Part shown: piece after piece, positions 7,661 to 17,234 of the stretch
Layout: each line of letters begins with the position of its first letter
How positions within the stretch are numbered: position 1 is the stretch's first letter
Source of the DNA: Arachidicoccus terrestris
GTDB taxonomy: Bacteria; Bacteroidota; Bacteroidia; Chitinophagales; Chitinophagaceae
Assembly: GCF_020042345.1 (NCBI RefSeq)
Contig: NZ_CP083387.1
Coordinates: 806,001 to 870,000, forward strand
Direction of reading: 5' to 3'
Length of the DNA: 64,000 nucleotides
Notes under the pieces: model-generated
Databases searched by the model: none
Seen by the model: the letters and a program-made list of their open reading frames with translations, nothing else
Told to the model about the DNA's origin: nothing
Translations under genes and position numbers: made by a program

Positions 7661-10072
7661 ATGACTGTTTTTACACGTTCCTTTTTTACCGTTTTAAGCC
7701 TTTTATTCATACAGCATCTTTCAACAGCACAGGTCTCTCTTAGCGGCCACATACTTGACAACCATCAACAGGAGGTCTCAGATGCCAGTATAAGGATTCA
7801 ATACATGGCGGATACGACAGTCAAAAAAGGCCAGAATAGTCATCAGGGATCATTTCATTTTACAGCACTCCAAAAAGGGTTGTACGAACTGAAGATTTCA
7901 AAGACAGGATATGTCCCCACAGCAATATACATTCAATTAAGCGGCGATTCCACACTGACGGTAGCGTTACAGCCCTACACAGAAGAATTAAGTGCGGTAA
8001 CTGTTACCGGCAGGAAAAAAGCCATCGAGCAAAAACCGGACAGAATCATCTTCAATGTTTCCGGCAGTGTTACAGCGCAGGGCGGCAATGCGCTCACAGC
8101 GCTTTCCAAGATACCTGGCGTAAAGATCAGTGGCAGCGACATTGGCCTGGCCGGCAAAGGATCGGTAAAGATCATGGTGGATAATAAAATGATGGACATC
8201 AGTGATAAGAACCTGACCAACTATCTGGCATCTTATGCAGCCAGAGACATCGAAAAAATTGAAGTGATCACCAGCCCGGGGGCCAATTATGACGCGGCGG
8301 GCAGCGCCGGCATCATTCACATCATCACCAAAACGGGAAAGCAGGATGGCTGGAGCGGGGCTGTCCAGGGAACGTATGGCCGGCAAAACACCTACAATAA
8401 TGTCAACCTGAACGGCTCTGTCAATTATAAAAAAGATAAATGGAACGCTTTTGCCAATTTCAATTTAAAGCGCTCCAAGGAACTCATGGGCTGGATCATC
8501 GGCGTACAGTATCCGGATCACCACTGGTCACTTAATGACACGGGGATATACCGCATAGATGATTATACAGCGACCACCGGTCTGGGCTATCAGATCAGTA
8601 AAAACAGTCAGCTGCAGCTCAGCTACCATTTTGGATATAGAGAAGAGGGCCGTAACTTAAACGGTCATGATGACGTCAAAAATTATATTACCGACAATGC
8701 CTCCGGCCGGACGGACTCCGTGATCAGAAGCTACGCCGTCTATAACCCGATCGCCAAAACAAACGCCTTAAACCTGCATTACAATACTAAACTGGACAGC
8801 AAGGGAACAACGCTGAGTGCGGATGCAGACTACTTTAATTTTTTTCGGACAGACTATTCTAATTTTAAAGGATATACGCAGATTCCGGATCTGCAGTCTC
8901 CTGAGTCTAACATTTCACTTTTCTACAATACCGCCAAGCAAAATATCCTGATCTATACTGCCAAAGCAGACCTGACCCTGCCAACAGGCTTCGCTACCTG
9001 GATGATCGGGGCCAAACTCAGTAATATCAATATTTATAGTGATGCACTGTATTATAACGTCCTTACAGGAAACAAGGTCTATGACAGCAGTAAAAGCAAT
9101 ATCTACGAATACACAGAGAATACGCAGGCCGCCTATATACAGGGGTCTAAAAAATGGTCGGCCTTTACCCTAAACGCAGGCGTTCGCGCGGAATATACCA
9201 CTGTTAAGGGCCATTCTATTTCTCTGGGCAAAACCGATAAAAGCAGCTATATAAAATTCTATCCTTCCGTCTCCTTCTCCTATGCGCCGGACGGTAAAAA
9301 TAATCTGTGGCTGGAGTACAACAAGCGGATCAACCGCCCAACTTTCTGGACACTGAACCCCTACCGCTCTCTACTCACGGCTTTTGCCTATTATGACGGC
9401 AACCCGGCCCTCAAACCGGAATATACCAGCCAGCTCGAAGTCGGTCACAGTTATAAGCAACTACTCTATTCTTCTTTGTACTACCGGCATACCAATAATG
9501 GGTTCGACAACCTGACCATCGGGTCAATGGATACGACTTTGGTTTACCGTACGCCCCTGAACTTTCTAACGACCTCCACCTGGGGCATCCAGGAAAGAGT
9601 CAACCTGCAACCCGCTCATTGGTGGGAGGCTGCACTGCAGTTTAACCTCTATTATACCAATAGTAAGTCTGATCTGGATTATGTAGAAGATCTGGAAGGC
9701 GGGGGACAATACTTATCTATGGGCAATACGTTTTATTTAAATAAACAAAAGACCTTTAGCGGCGCCGTTAACTTCTGGTGTCAGTTCCCGGAAGTAGATC
9801 ATATCGGTACCACCAATACGTATAACGCTTTAGATCTGGGCCTGCTCTATACCACACCTGATAAAAAATGGACCCTGGGACTTAACGCAACGGATATCTT
9901 CAAGAACAGTGCCCCTACTTACTACACCAAAGTCAATGGGCTTCAGCAGAGCTACGAACATTTTCAGCTGAACAGATCAGTGGTGTTCTCGGTGACCTAT
10001 CAGTTCGGCAGCCGTCCTAAAGCAGGAACAGACCGCCAGACCGGCAATGAAGAAGAACGAAGCAGACTATAA
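7661..10072 (+). CDS. Outer-membrane beta-barrel receptor (TonB-dependent receptor-like)
   Basis: 803 aa from the ATG at 7661. Upstream in-frame ATGs exist from 7577, but the signal peptide (MTVFTRSFFTVLSLLFIQHLSTAQ) begins here. Residues ~25-115 form a carboxypeptidase-regulatory-like domain (VSLSGHILDNHQQEV). A plug domain follows (TALSKIPGVKISG, IMVDNKMMDISD, IEKIEVITSPGANYDAAGSAGIIHI), then a large barrel of the outer-membrane beta-barrel family ending in VVFSVTYQFG. Such proteins are usually TonB-linked importers or surface receptors, but no substrate can be read from the sequence. It is followed 87 bp later by a second receptor of the same broad class, so the two may be co-transcribed. 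Confidence 0.88.
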   Translation: MTVFTRSFFTVLSLLFIQHLSTAQVSLSGHILDNHQQEVSDASIRIQYMADTTVKKGQNSHQGSFHFTALQKGLYELKISKTGYVPTAIYIQLSGDSTLTVALQPYTEELSAVTVTGRKKAIEQKPDRIIFNVSGSVTAQGGNALTALSKIPGVKISGSDIGLAGKGSVKIMVDNKMMDISDKNLTNYLASYAARDIEKIEVITSPGANYDAAGSAGIIHIITKTGKQDGWSGAVQGTYGRQNTYNNVNLNGSVNYKKDKWNAFANFNLKRSKELMGWIIGVQYPDHHWSLNDTGIYRIDDYTATTGLGYQISKNSQLQLSYHFGYREEGRNLNGHDDVKNYITDNASGRTDSVIRSYAVYNPIAKTNALNLHYNTKLDSKGTTLSADADYFNFFRTDYSNFKGYTQIPDLQSPESNISLFYNTAKQNILIYTAKADLTLPTGFATWMIGAKLSNINIYSDALYYNVLTGNKVYDSSKSNIYEYTENTQAAYIQGSKKWSAFTLNAGVRAEYTTVKGHSISLGKTDKSSYIKFYPSVSFSYAPDGKNNLWLEYNKRINRPTFWTLNPYRSLLTAFAYYDGNPALKPEYTSQLEVGHSYKQLLYSSLYYRHTNNGFDNLTIGSMDTTLVYRTPLNFLTTSTWGIQERVNLQPAHWWEAALQFNLYYTNSKSDLDYVEDLEGGGQYLSMGNTFYLNKQKTFSGAVNFWCQFPEVDHIGTTNTYNALDLGLLYTTPDKKWTLGLNATDIFKNSAPTYYTKVNGLQQSYEHFQLNRSVVFSVTYQFGSRPKAGTDRQTGNEEERSRL

Positions 10073-10159
10073 TAACTGATGTTCTCCGTAACAGCTATAA
10101 CATATATTTATCATTTACAGCCTGTTATAAGGTAAAATGGTTCGCACAATTTTCTTAAA

Positions 10160-12919
10160 TTGTGGAATCGTTATACCAATACCCGTCAGCAGTTGAGAAA
10201 AAAACTATTTTACTTATGTTGTAGCGCCGTATTTGTCTTTTGTGGTTTAACGGCAGCACATGCCCAGAAAACCGATGTCGCATTTAAAGTCGTTAATAAA
10301 GTAGATAACAAACCCCTTGAGAAAGCCTCTGTTATCCTGATCCGGGACCGGGACTCTTCCTTTCTTGGATTCGGGATCACGGACACCGCGGGAAAGTACC
10401 GGTTCGACAACTTAAAACTAAAGAGCGGCACCAGCTTTGTCGTGTCATCACTGGGCTTTATCCCGGTAAATATACCTGTCAGACATACGGACTCCAGCCT
10501 CATCCATAGGTTTGTCGCGCTCACGCCGGACACGAATCTGCTCTCCGAAGTCATCGTTCAGTCTGCCGCGGCTGTCCGCATGAAAGGTGATACACTGGAA
10601 TACAATACGGAATTTTTCAAGACCATGCCCAACGCGGTTGTTGAAGAATTGCTCAAAAAGCTGCCGGGCATTGAATTCAGGGATAAAGATGAAATATATG
10701 CAGACGGCCAGCGGGTCAGTAAGATCACGGTAGATGGTAAAGAGTTTTTCAGCAGCAACCCTAAAGTGCTGCTCAAGAATCTACCCGCTGACCTGATCAA
10801 AAAAGTGCAGATCGTTGATGAGAAAAATACAGTTGCCACCGAAACCAGGGAGAAGCAGGATATTCCGAAAGTCATCAACCTGAAGCTGAAAAAAGCCGTC
10901 CGCCAGGGTATCCTGGGAAAGGTCTTCGGCGGGTATGGAACCGATAAAAGATATGAAACGGGTGGCCTCGTCAATCTTTTCAGGGACACGCTGCAGGTAA
11001 GCCTGATCGGCACCTCCAATAACCAAAGCAGTGAAGGTTTTACCATGCAGGACCTCAATGAGATCGGCGGCTTCGGGCGGTCAGGAGGCATGGGGGGCCA
11101 AAGTGGCTATAACCTGGGAGGATACGGATCTTCAGGAATCCCTAAAAAATCACTGGCCGGTACGAACATCAACTATAATTTCACCAAGGATATTCAGCTA
11201 AATGTTCAATATTTTTACAAGAACGATCATATCCGCAATGAATTTAGCCGCGTAATAGATCAGATACTGGGGGACACGGCAAGGCACATTGTCTCAAACG
11301 GCAGAACCGAACATCTTTCAAAGTCCCACCAGATCCATGCGGGATTTACCTGGAAGCAAGACAGCACTGGATATCTGAGATATAATTTTGACTGGAACCG
11401 AAACATCGATAACAATTTTAACAGCAATATCTCCAGTACAAGTACAACAAATATTGACCTCCTGAATACGGCTTCAGGCTTAGACAACAGTCATTCGACG
11501 CAAAACAATCTCAATACTAATATCAGTTATAACAAAACCTTTACCAAGTCAAAGATTGACATTAACCTGGATGGAAGTTACGCACACGGACTCAACGCCG
11601 CCGACAATTATGTCGACAACATTACCACCCAATACGTAAAGGGATATATACCTGATTCTATCCTACGGCATGAATTAAGCCACCTGCCCACTACCAATTA
11701 CCATTTCGGGGCCTCGATACATAAAACGATCAACAAAAAACATATGGTCATGATGGGAGCCAGTTACAATAATGACCTGGGCCATAGTGGCAATGATGTC
11801 TATCAGCGTCTATCGCTACTGGACGATTACACCTATACGCCTGGGCAGTCCATAAAATTCAGCAATGAGAACGGGCACTTCAATTCAGATATTGCCTACC
11901 GGTTCCAGGATGCCAAATCTAGGTTCAACTTTAAAGCGGGCGCTAAATACGAGCGGTACAACCTAACCAACACATACTCTGATGCGAGCATCGGTGTACA
12001 AAAGAAAAACTATAATTTCTTTTCTCCTGATCTCAGCATCAATTATAAAACTGTCGGCATCTCCTTTTCAAGATCCATGCAGCCTCCTTCCAGCTATTTC
12101 CTGTCTCCCGTAACGGACAGTTCCAGCAATTTGTATTTTCAGACAGGCAATCCGGATTTATCACCGGCAACCACGAGTAATTTATCTTTCCATTTTAATA
12201 AATACTGGACAAAAAAGCAGTTTTCCGTTTACAGCAACATCTCCCAGCGTTGGAGTAATAACAATATCATCGGTAAAAGCGATATCGATGAACAGGGCAT
12301 CACCAGATCCACCTTCGTTAATTTTGGTCATGGCTCCAATACTTCTGTCAATCTGGGCATCAATAAGGGCTATCACAAAAAAGACTATAATCTCGGCACG
12401 GGACTGAATGTATTTGCCATGCAAAACAAAACGCCGCTCTATCTCAACGCAAAGGCGACACAAACCACTAACCAGAATATTTTCATCAATATCCATGCGA
12501 ATGGTTCCTATAAGGAAATCATCCAGCTAAATGGCGGATGGAACATTAACTTCAACAACAGTTCCAGCGAGGATAAAACATATAAGGCTAACAAAAACCA
12601 TAGTTTCACCACCTATTTCAATATTAAATGGAAACCCACGCACCGCCTGATATTCCAATGGAATAACCGGCTGAACTCCCAGTCAAATCCCAATCCGGGT
12701 CAGAGAACAAAATGGTATTTCAGTGATGCTTCTCTGGCCTATAGCTTTTTCAAGAAAGAAAATGTGGAGTTCAGGCTAAGCGCTTACGATATTTTCAATC
12801 AAAACAAGGGCAGCTATCAATACATCTTTCAAAACTACATATACAACACGCAGGATCTTGTTCAGAAAAGATATTTCATGCTGACGGTCTCCTATAAATT
12901 CAAAAAGATCGGCAATTAG
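10160..12919 (+). CDS. Outer-membrane beta-barrel family protein with carboxypeptidase-regulatory-like domain
   Basis: 919 aa with a signal peptide ending at AAHAQ (about residue 36). A Cna-B/carboxypeptidase-regulatory-like domain (VVNKVDNKPLEKASVILIRD) is followed by a plug-like region with AVVEELLKKLPGIEF, ITVDGKEFFSSNPKVLLKNLPADLIKKVQIVD and NLKLKK. The rest is an outer-membrane barrel ending in FMLTVSYKFKK. A Gly-rich stretch (GGFGRSGGMGGQSGYNLGGYG) near residue 310 probably forms a flexible surface loop. This architecture is common in Bacteroidota as an outer-membrane protein related to TonB receptors. Transport cargo is unknown. Confidence 0.85.
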   Translation: MWNRYTNTRQQLRKKLFYLCCSAVFVFCGLTAAHAQKTDVAFKVVNKVDNKPLEKASVILIRDRDSSFLGFGITDTAGKYRFDNLKLKSGTSFVVSSLGFIPVNIPVRHTDSSLIHRFVALTPDTNLLSEVIVQSAAAVRMKGDTLEYNTEFFKTMPNAVVEELLKKLPGIEFRDKDEIYADGQRVSKITVDGKEFFSSNPKVLLKNLPADLIKKVQIVDEKNTVATETREKQDIPKVINLKLKKAVRQGILGKVFGGYGTDKRYETGGLVNLFRDTLQVSLIGTSNNQSSEGFTMQDLNEIGGFGRSGGMGGQSGYNLGGYGSSGIPKKSLAGTNINYNFTKDIQLNVQYFYKNDHIRNEFSRVIDQILGDTARHIVSNGRTEHLSKSHQIHAGFTWKQDSTGYLRYNFDWNRNIDNNFNSNISSTSTTNIDLLNTASGLDNSHSTQNNLNTNISYNKTFTKSKIDINLDGSYAHGLNAADNYVDNITTQYVKGYIPDSILRHELSHLPTTNYHFGASIHKTINKKHMVMMGASYNNDLGHSGNDVYQRLSLLDDYTYTPGQSIKFSNENGHFNSDIAYRFQDAKSRFNFKAGAKYERYNLTNTYSDASIGVQKKNYNFFSPDLSINYKTVGISFSRSMQPPSSYFLSPVTDSSSNLYFQTGNPDLSPATTSNLSFHFNKYWTKKQFSVYSNISQRWSNNNIIGKSDIDEQGITRSTFVNFGHGSNTSVNLGINKGYHKKDYNLGTGLNVFAMQNKTPLYLNAKATQTTNQNIFINIHANGSYKEIIQLNGGWNINFNNSSSEDKTYKANKNHSFTTYFNIKWKPTHRLIFQWNNRLNSQSNPNPGQRTKWYFSDASLAYSFFKKENVEFRLSAYDIFNQNKGSYQYIFQNYIYNTQDLVQKRYFMLTVSYKFKKIGN

Positions 12920-13019
12920 CCCATCAGAGCGTTTCCTATAACCTCAGACTAGCCTAAGTGACAAACAGCAGTTTATTCTGACAAAACAGACGCTGATCTG
13001 CGAGCTAATGAGCCGTGTT

Positions 13020-13042
13020 ATAGGATAAATATCCTATCTTTA
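13020..13042 (+). promoter_or_regulatory. Promoter -7-like box overlapped by a palindrome, upstream of the TlpA-like gene
   Basis: TATCTTTA (13035-13042) is one base off TAnnTTTG. ATAGGAT-N4-ATCCTAT (13020-13037) overlaps it. This would suit a repressor site. The gene start chosen is at 13131. Confidence 0.35.
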
Positions 13043-13130
13043 GTGATGAAGACCTATGCAGCGCCCTTCACCTATGGTCATAAAATGCAGCAATTTCTTA
13101 GGGTTTTATCAGGAAAACAAAAATCAACCC

Positions 13131-14363
13131 ATGTATTACTCCGTAATAAAAAAGCAAAACAGCTTCATCCGGTTAGTTTTACCGGCCGCTTTTTCTTTAC
13201 TCCTTGTCACTAGCGGCAAAACAGCGGCCGGCCAGTCCGGTAAACGGCACAGCTACCGGATTGAAGGCAGCACCAACGCCCTGGACAGCGGTAAGATTAC
13301 ACTTTATACCGTCAATCTATCTGACAATATCAAAACGGCAATTGATAGTACAGGCATTGAAGATGGCCGCTTTACCTTTACAGGTTCCATCGATTCTGTC
13401 CGCATGGCACTGGCCATCATGCAGCCCGGGAACATTCAGTTTGAATTTCTGCTTGAAAATAACCGGCTCAGAGTAGAGGCTGATTCAACCGAAATGCAGT
13501 ATTTTAAATCCGCTAAGACAGGATCGGTTACGGCCCGTTATATCCACAACGTCAGTGAAACGGGGTCACCCGATTTTCAGGATATTCATCGTTTCAGGAA
13601 GGCCGTGCTCAGCATGCGCAGTAAGGCGATGGCGATTTTTAAATTAATGAATGGCGCTAAGGATGATGCCGGTCTGCAAAAGGTGTACCAGGCCCGGTTA
13701 GATTCACTCAGAGAAGTATCCCTTACGCAAATGCGCCAGAGGTTGAGCGAATATATTACGGCCCATCCAAGTACCGTAGCAGGCCCCTATATGCTATGGT
13801 TTTATAAAAATGGAACGAACGATATGAGCTATGAGACGTTACAAAAATATCTGGTCCAGTTTACAGGCGAAGCGACAATGACACCATATTACGCGGATCT
13901 CACAAAGGAGATCAGCTTTCATAAAAAACTGCAGCAAGGTGTAATGGCGCCTGATTTTACACTGTTAAAGCCCGACAGCGCCAGCTTTACCCTATCTAAG
14001 ATGCAGGGGAAATATATCTTGCTGGATTTTTGGGCCAGCTGGTGCGGCCCTTGCAGGGCCGCGATTCCGCATTGGAAAAGCATATATAAAAAATATAAAG
14101 ATAGAGGCTTTGAAATCATAAGTATCGCCTCTGATCGCGAGCGGAGCGACTGGATGAAGGCTTTAAGCGCTGAAGGGATGCCCTGGATACAGGTATGTGA
14201 TGAGTTCCCGTCGCAGGACTCCCCTTCCAGTATCAGTTCACTTTATCTTGTCAGCCTGATTCCCAGATATTTTTTATTGGATAAAGAAAGAAAGATCCTT
14301 GTGACCGGAACGGAAAGCACGGCCCAAATTGATCAAAAATTAAAAGAGATATTCGGTGAATAA
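13131..14363 (+). CDS. TlpA-like thioredoxin with DUF4369-type N-terminal domain
   Basis: 410 aa from the ATG at 13131, chosen because MYYSVIKKQNSFIRLVLPAA starts a signal/anchor segment; the frame is open further upstream to 13056. Residues ~50-140 resemble DUF4369 (YRIEGSTNALDSGKITLY...FTFTGSIDS). A helical linker follows, then an AhpC/TSA-thioredoxin domain with GKYILLDFWASWCGPC near residue 305; CGPC is the redox-active CXXC. Such proteins are periplasmic or outer-membrane-attached thiol:disulfide reductases. It lies 211 bp after the second receptor gene on the same strand and has its own promoter-like box. Confidence 0.87.
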   Translation: MYYSVIKKQNSFIRLVLPAAFSLLLVTSGKTAAGQSGKRHSYRIEGSTNALDSGKITLYTVNLSDNIKTAIDSTGIEDGRFTFTGSIDSVRMALAIMQPGNIQFEFLLENNRLRVEADSTEMQYFKSAKTGSVTARYIHNVSETGSPDFQDIHRFRKAVLSMRSKAMAIFKLMNGAKDDAGLQKVYQARLDSLREVSLTQMRQRLSEYITAHPSTVAGPYMLWFYKNGTNDMSYETLQKYLVQFTGEATMTPYYADLTKEISFHKKLQQGVMAPDFTLLKPDSASFTLSKMQGKYILLDFWASWCGPCRAAIPHWKSIYKKYKDRGFEIISIASDRERSDWMKALSAEGMPWIQVCDEFPSQDSPSSISSLYLVSLIPRYFLLDKERKILVTGTESTAQIDQKLKEIFGE

Positions 14364-14481
14364 AATGATCTGAAACCCCGCATTACCTGCCTGCAAAAGC
14401 ATCACCACCACTTAATCCGGACAGCAGAATTCCATGCCGATCTCTAGAAACCGGTTTGTTGTTATCTGTTACGATCAGTAA

Positions 14482-16653
14482 TTAATCCAAATCAGATGTT
14501 TTCCATCCATTTTTATCTTCTGTAAAGGGCTGCCCCAGCAATCTTTCAAAACGCGTCACCACAGTCCGCACGCCACCATCCTCGTCTTTGATTCGCAGGG
14601 AAATAAAACGGGAAGCCTGCAGCCCAGCCGGCTGCCAGGACTGTTTTTCATACAAAGCAGGCTTTTCCGCTACCTGCCTGGTATCCGTTGGCGCGCCATA
14701 CTCGTCGGATAAATAATTACTTTCAGCCTCGAGTTCCTCATATACGATACGCAGTAAGGCAATGGGCGTTTCCGACAACTTTTCTTGCGTGCGCACCTGA
14801 CAGGCGATCAAAGAGGCTGCGTCTGCAGCCATAGATGCGCCGTCCATATCTATTTCCGATCTGGCCACCTCTACTAACGCATCACTTTCGAGACTCAATT
14901 GAATCAATGGAACCTTTACATTATATTTACCCTTATAATTGGCATCATATCTGTCAATATAACGGGCAAAATACGCCCTTAACGCCGGGTCAGCTACATA
15001 TATGAAAGCCCCTTCGATACCCCGCAGGATAAGCGTACTATAAATATGCTGAATATACTTATGCAATTCCTTTGGATCTTTGATACCAGTCTTACCGGTT
15101 CTGTCATGGTACTTGCCTTTTATTACTTCAATAAGTCCCGTATGGGTATTATAAGTAATCTCAGGACCGAAGATAACGCCTGTGTAATTAAGGTCATACC
15201 CCTGCACCGTGTGAATACAGCCTACTTCTTTTTCGCAGCCCTGACGGTATATCCAGTTACTGCTGGAGCTGTTCCATCTTAACAGAACACCGTCCAGATC
15301 AATATCAAATGCAGCCTTATCCTTTTTGGACACCCAGTGCCAGGCGTAACCGGCGACTATCCTGCTAAGGCCAAAGGCAGTTTCCCTTTTATCCAATTCC
15401 CTGATCAGATCCTCCAGCCGGTCGAACAGCAAGAATTCGTATTCTTTAAACCTGATGGGTTTCAGCTTCTGGGTCTCAGTAAGATCAATCTGCAATAATC
15501 CATTCAAAAAACGAACCAGTTTTTCCCCTCCTTTAGAACGGAGCTGCGATTTAAGCTTAAGTCGCAGGGTCGAATCAGCGGCAAAAATCTGATCAAATTC
15601 TGATGCCCGGACATCCGAGGGCCTGACGCTCTGCCTGGCGTCATAAAACAAAATAGCCTTGTCAGATTGTTTCGTAATCCACTGCAGTTCGGAGGTTGTA
15701 TATGGATCCAGCCCTAACCGCCTACTGTTATCATCAAAGTTTTTATATAGTGCGCCTAAAGCAACTCTACGCCTGAGCCGGTGTGCTTCGTCAACCAGTA
15801 AGATATCATAATGTTGTTTGGCTACATCACTTGGGCTTAAGACCATAGACTTTTTCAGTCCTTTCACCTGAGCAAATATGTTCTTCACAGTTTCTCTAAA
15901 TGAGGCCATGGGAACAACAAGCCCCATTTTTAAGTCAGGGAATCGTAGTTTGGCCGCCTTTACCAATTCAATAATTTCATTATCTTCTGCTCCTAATTCT
16001 GCAAACCTAAAGGTCTCCAGATCTGTATTAAGCAGTTTAAAAAGAAATATGGCTAGTACGCTTTTTCCGGTTCCTGCACCTCCACTGACCATAATAAGTT
16101 TCTTGTCTGCCATAACCAGAGCGGACAGGATCTCCTTTAAAGACATCACCTGATCAGCACTGAGTGCCTTGTATGGAGAATACTTGAAAAGGTCGGAATT
16201 ATCAATTTCCCGCAGTGTACGCTGCACAATCTTCATTTTCCTCAGCTCATCCCAGATCCCTTCGAATAATCCTTCATAAAGTTCTTTTTGCTGAAAATAA
16301 CGATGATTGGCGATACCGACATTCCCATTGATCAATTTATAACTTTCATCTGCCGACATGTAGCGGATCAGGCTGGATTCAATATCCAGCGTCGCCGATT
16401 TATTGAACTTATCACTGGAGATCAGAAGCGCGTCAGATAACAGCTGTTTGCGTTCATTCTTCAGATGCGCTTTCATCCGCTCCGGAGCATCTGTCGTCTC
16501 TCCTATATATGCCTGCTTTGACGCGTCATCTTTCAGAATATATACAAGCGGCCATAGGCTGTTTTCATAGAACTCCTGGGAACGGCTGATCGCATCAACC
16601 ACAGCGCCGTCAAATGCATATTTATTGATGGTGAAAGGTGCTTTTGCACTCAT
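14482..16653 (-). CDS. GIY-YIG nuclease-like domain fused to DUF2075 ATPase/helicase
   Basis: 723 aa, cytoplasmic. Residues ~35-110 carry a GIY-YIG-like nuclease signature (LVYILKDD...AYIGETTDAPERMKAHL). A superfamily-1-like P-loop domain of the DUF2075 type follows: Walker A GGAGTGKSVLA near 190, Walker B ILLVDEAHRLRRR near 286, and later helicase-type motifs (FYDARQSV, SQLRSKGG, CIHTVQGYDLNYTGVIFG, LLTR-type arginine region ILRGIEGAF). The start overlaps the stop of the upstream MazG-like gene by 4 bp (ATGA), so the two are translationally coupled. The combination points to nucleic-acid processing or phage defence, but no activity is established. Its flanks are housekeeping repair genes (sbcD/sbcC) and a TlpA-like gene. 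Confidence 0.88.
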   Translation of the reverse strand: MSAKAPFTINKYAFDGAVVDAISRSQEFYENSLWPLVYILKDDASKQAYIGETTDAPERMKAHLKNERKQLLSDALLISSDKFNKSATLDIESSLIRYMSADESYKLINGNVGIANHRYFQQKELYEGLFEGIWDELRKMKIVQRTLREIDNSDLFKYSPYKALSADQVMSLKEILSALVMADKKLIMVSGGAGTGKSVLAIFLFKLLNTDLETFRFAELGAEDNEIIELVKAAKLRFPDLKMGLVVPMASFRETVKNIFAQVKGLKKSMVLSPSDVAKQHYDILLVDEAHRLRRRVALGALYKNFDDNSRRLGLDPYTTSELQWITKQSDKAILFYDARQSVRPSDVRASEFDQIFAADSTLRLKLKSQLRSKGGEKLVRFLNGLLQIDLTETQKLKPIRFKEYEFLLFDRLEDLIRELDKRETAFGLSRIVAGYAWHWVSKKDKAAFDIDLDGVLLRWNSSSSNWIYRQGCEKEVGCIHTVQGYDLNYTGVIFGPEITYNTHTGLIEVIKGKYHDRTGKTGIKDPKELHKYIQHIYSTLILRGIEGAFIYVADPALRAYFARYIDRYDANYKGKYNVKVPLIQLSLESDALVEVARSEIDMDGASMAADAASLIACQVRTQEKLSETPIALLRIVYEELEAESNYLSDEYGAPTDTRQVAEKPALYEKQSWQPAGLQASRFISLRIKDEDGGVRTVVTRFERLLGQPFTEDKNGWKTSDLD

Positions 16654-16979
16654 AATTCGTTATATTTTTTGGCAGATCCTTTAGCCTTCTCCACAGGATA
16701 CTTCTCATTATTGAGCCGTAGTTTATCTTCTACGATCTGCGTAATATCCAGGCCCTGCTTATCGGCTAACAGCAAGGCATACATCAGCACATCCGCCAAT
16801 TCTTCACGAACTTTTTGGGGATCGGCACTTTCTGCATCTTTCCAGAGAAATACCTCGAGCAGCTCAGCGGCCTCAATAGAAAGAGCAAGCGCGAGATCCT
16901 TGGCGTTATGGAACTGCGCCCAGTCTCTGTCGTCTCTGAACTGCCTGATCTTTGCTTTAAGCGCCTCCGTTTCTTTCAT
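16650..16979 (-). CDS. MazG-like nucleotide pyrophosphohydrolase
   Basis: 109 aa, a compact single-domain all-alpha NTP pyrophosphatase. The metal-binding acidic motif is present as EAAELLEVFLW, followed by REELADVLMYALLLAD, i.e. the E-x2-E...E-x2-D pattern of the MazG/iMazG family. The C-terminus has the NNEKYPVEKAKGSAKKY motif typical of this subgroup. The enzyme should hydrolyse (d)NTPs to NMP and pyrophosphate using Mg2+. Its stop overlaps the start of the GIY-YIG/DUF2075 gene, so they form a two-gene operon. It may sanitise nucleotides or deplete them as part of a defence response; that is inference. Confidence 0.9.
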   Translation of the reverse strand: MKETEALKAKIRQFRDDRDWAQFHNAKDLALALSIEAAELLEVFLWKDAESADPQKVREELADVLMYALLLADKQGLDITQIVEDKLRLNNEKYPVEKAKGSAKKYNEL

Positions 16980-17234
16980 GTGTTAACGTTTAATTCTTAT
17001 GCAGTCTGCTTTAACTCATTGCAATTTAGGCAATTTTCCTAAAAAACCGGGGAATAAGGCGCTCAAACCAATAGCTTGCTTCCTTTTTGTAAGATAGCAG
17101 AAAGGCCTGCGGTCTGTGTGTAATTATCTTACGGCTTCAGAACAAATTTGCGGGATTCTTTCTACATTTACCGGGCGGCAAAATAGCCTTTCCGGTAACC
17201 GCGAAGCGTTAAAATTTATCCATTCAGAGCCGTT

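Noticed and set aside
10558-11091. 177-codon minus frame within the beta-barrel gene
   Set aside because: It is antisense to plug motifs and rich in Ser/Pro, as expected of a shadow frame.
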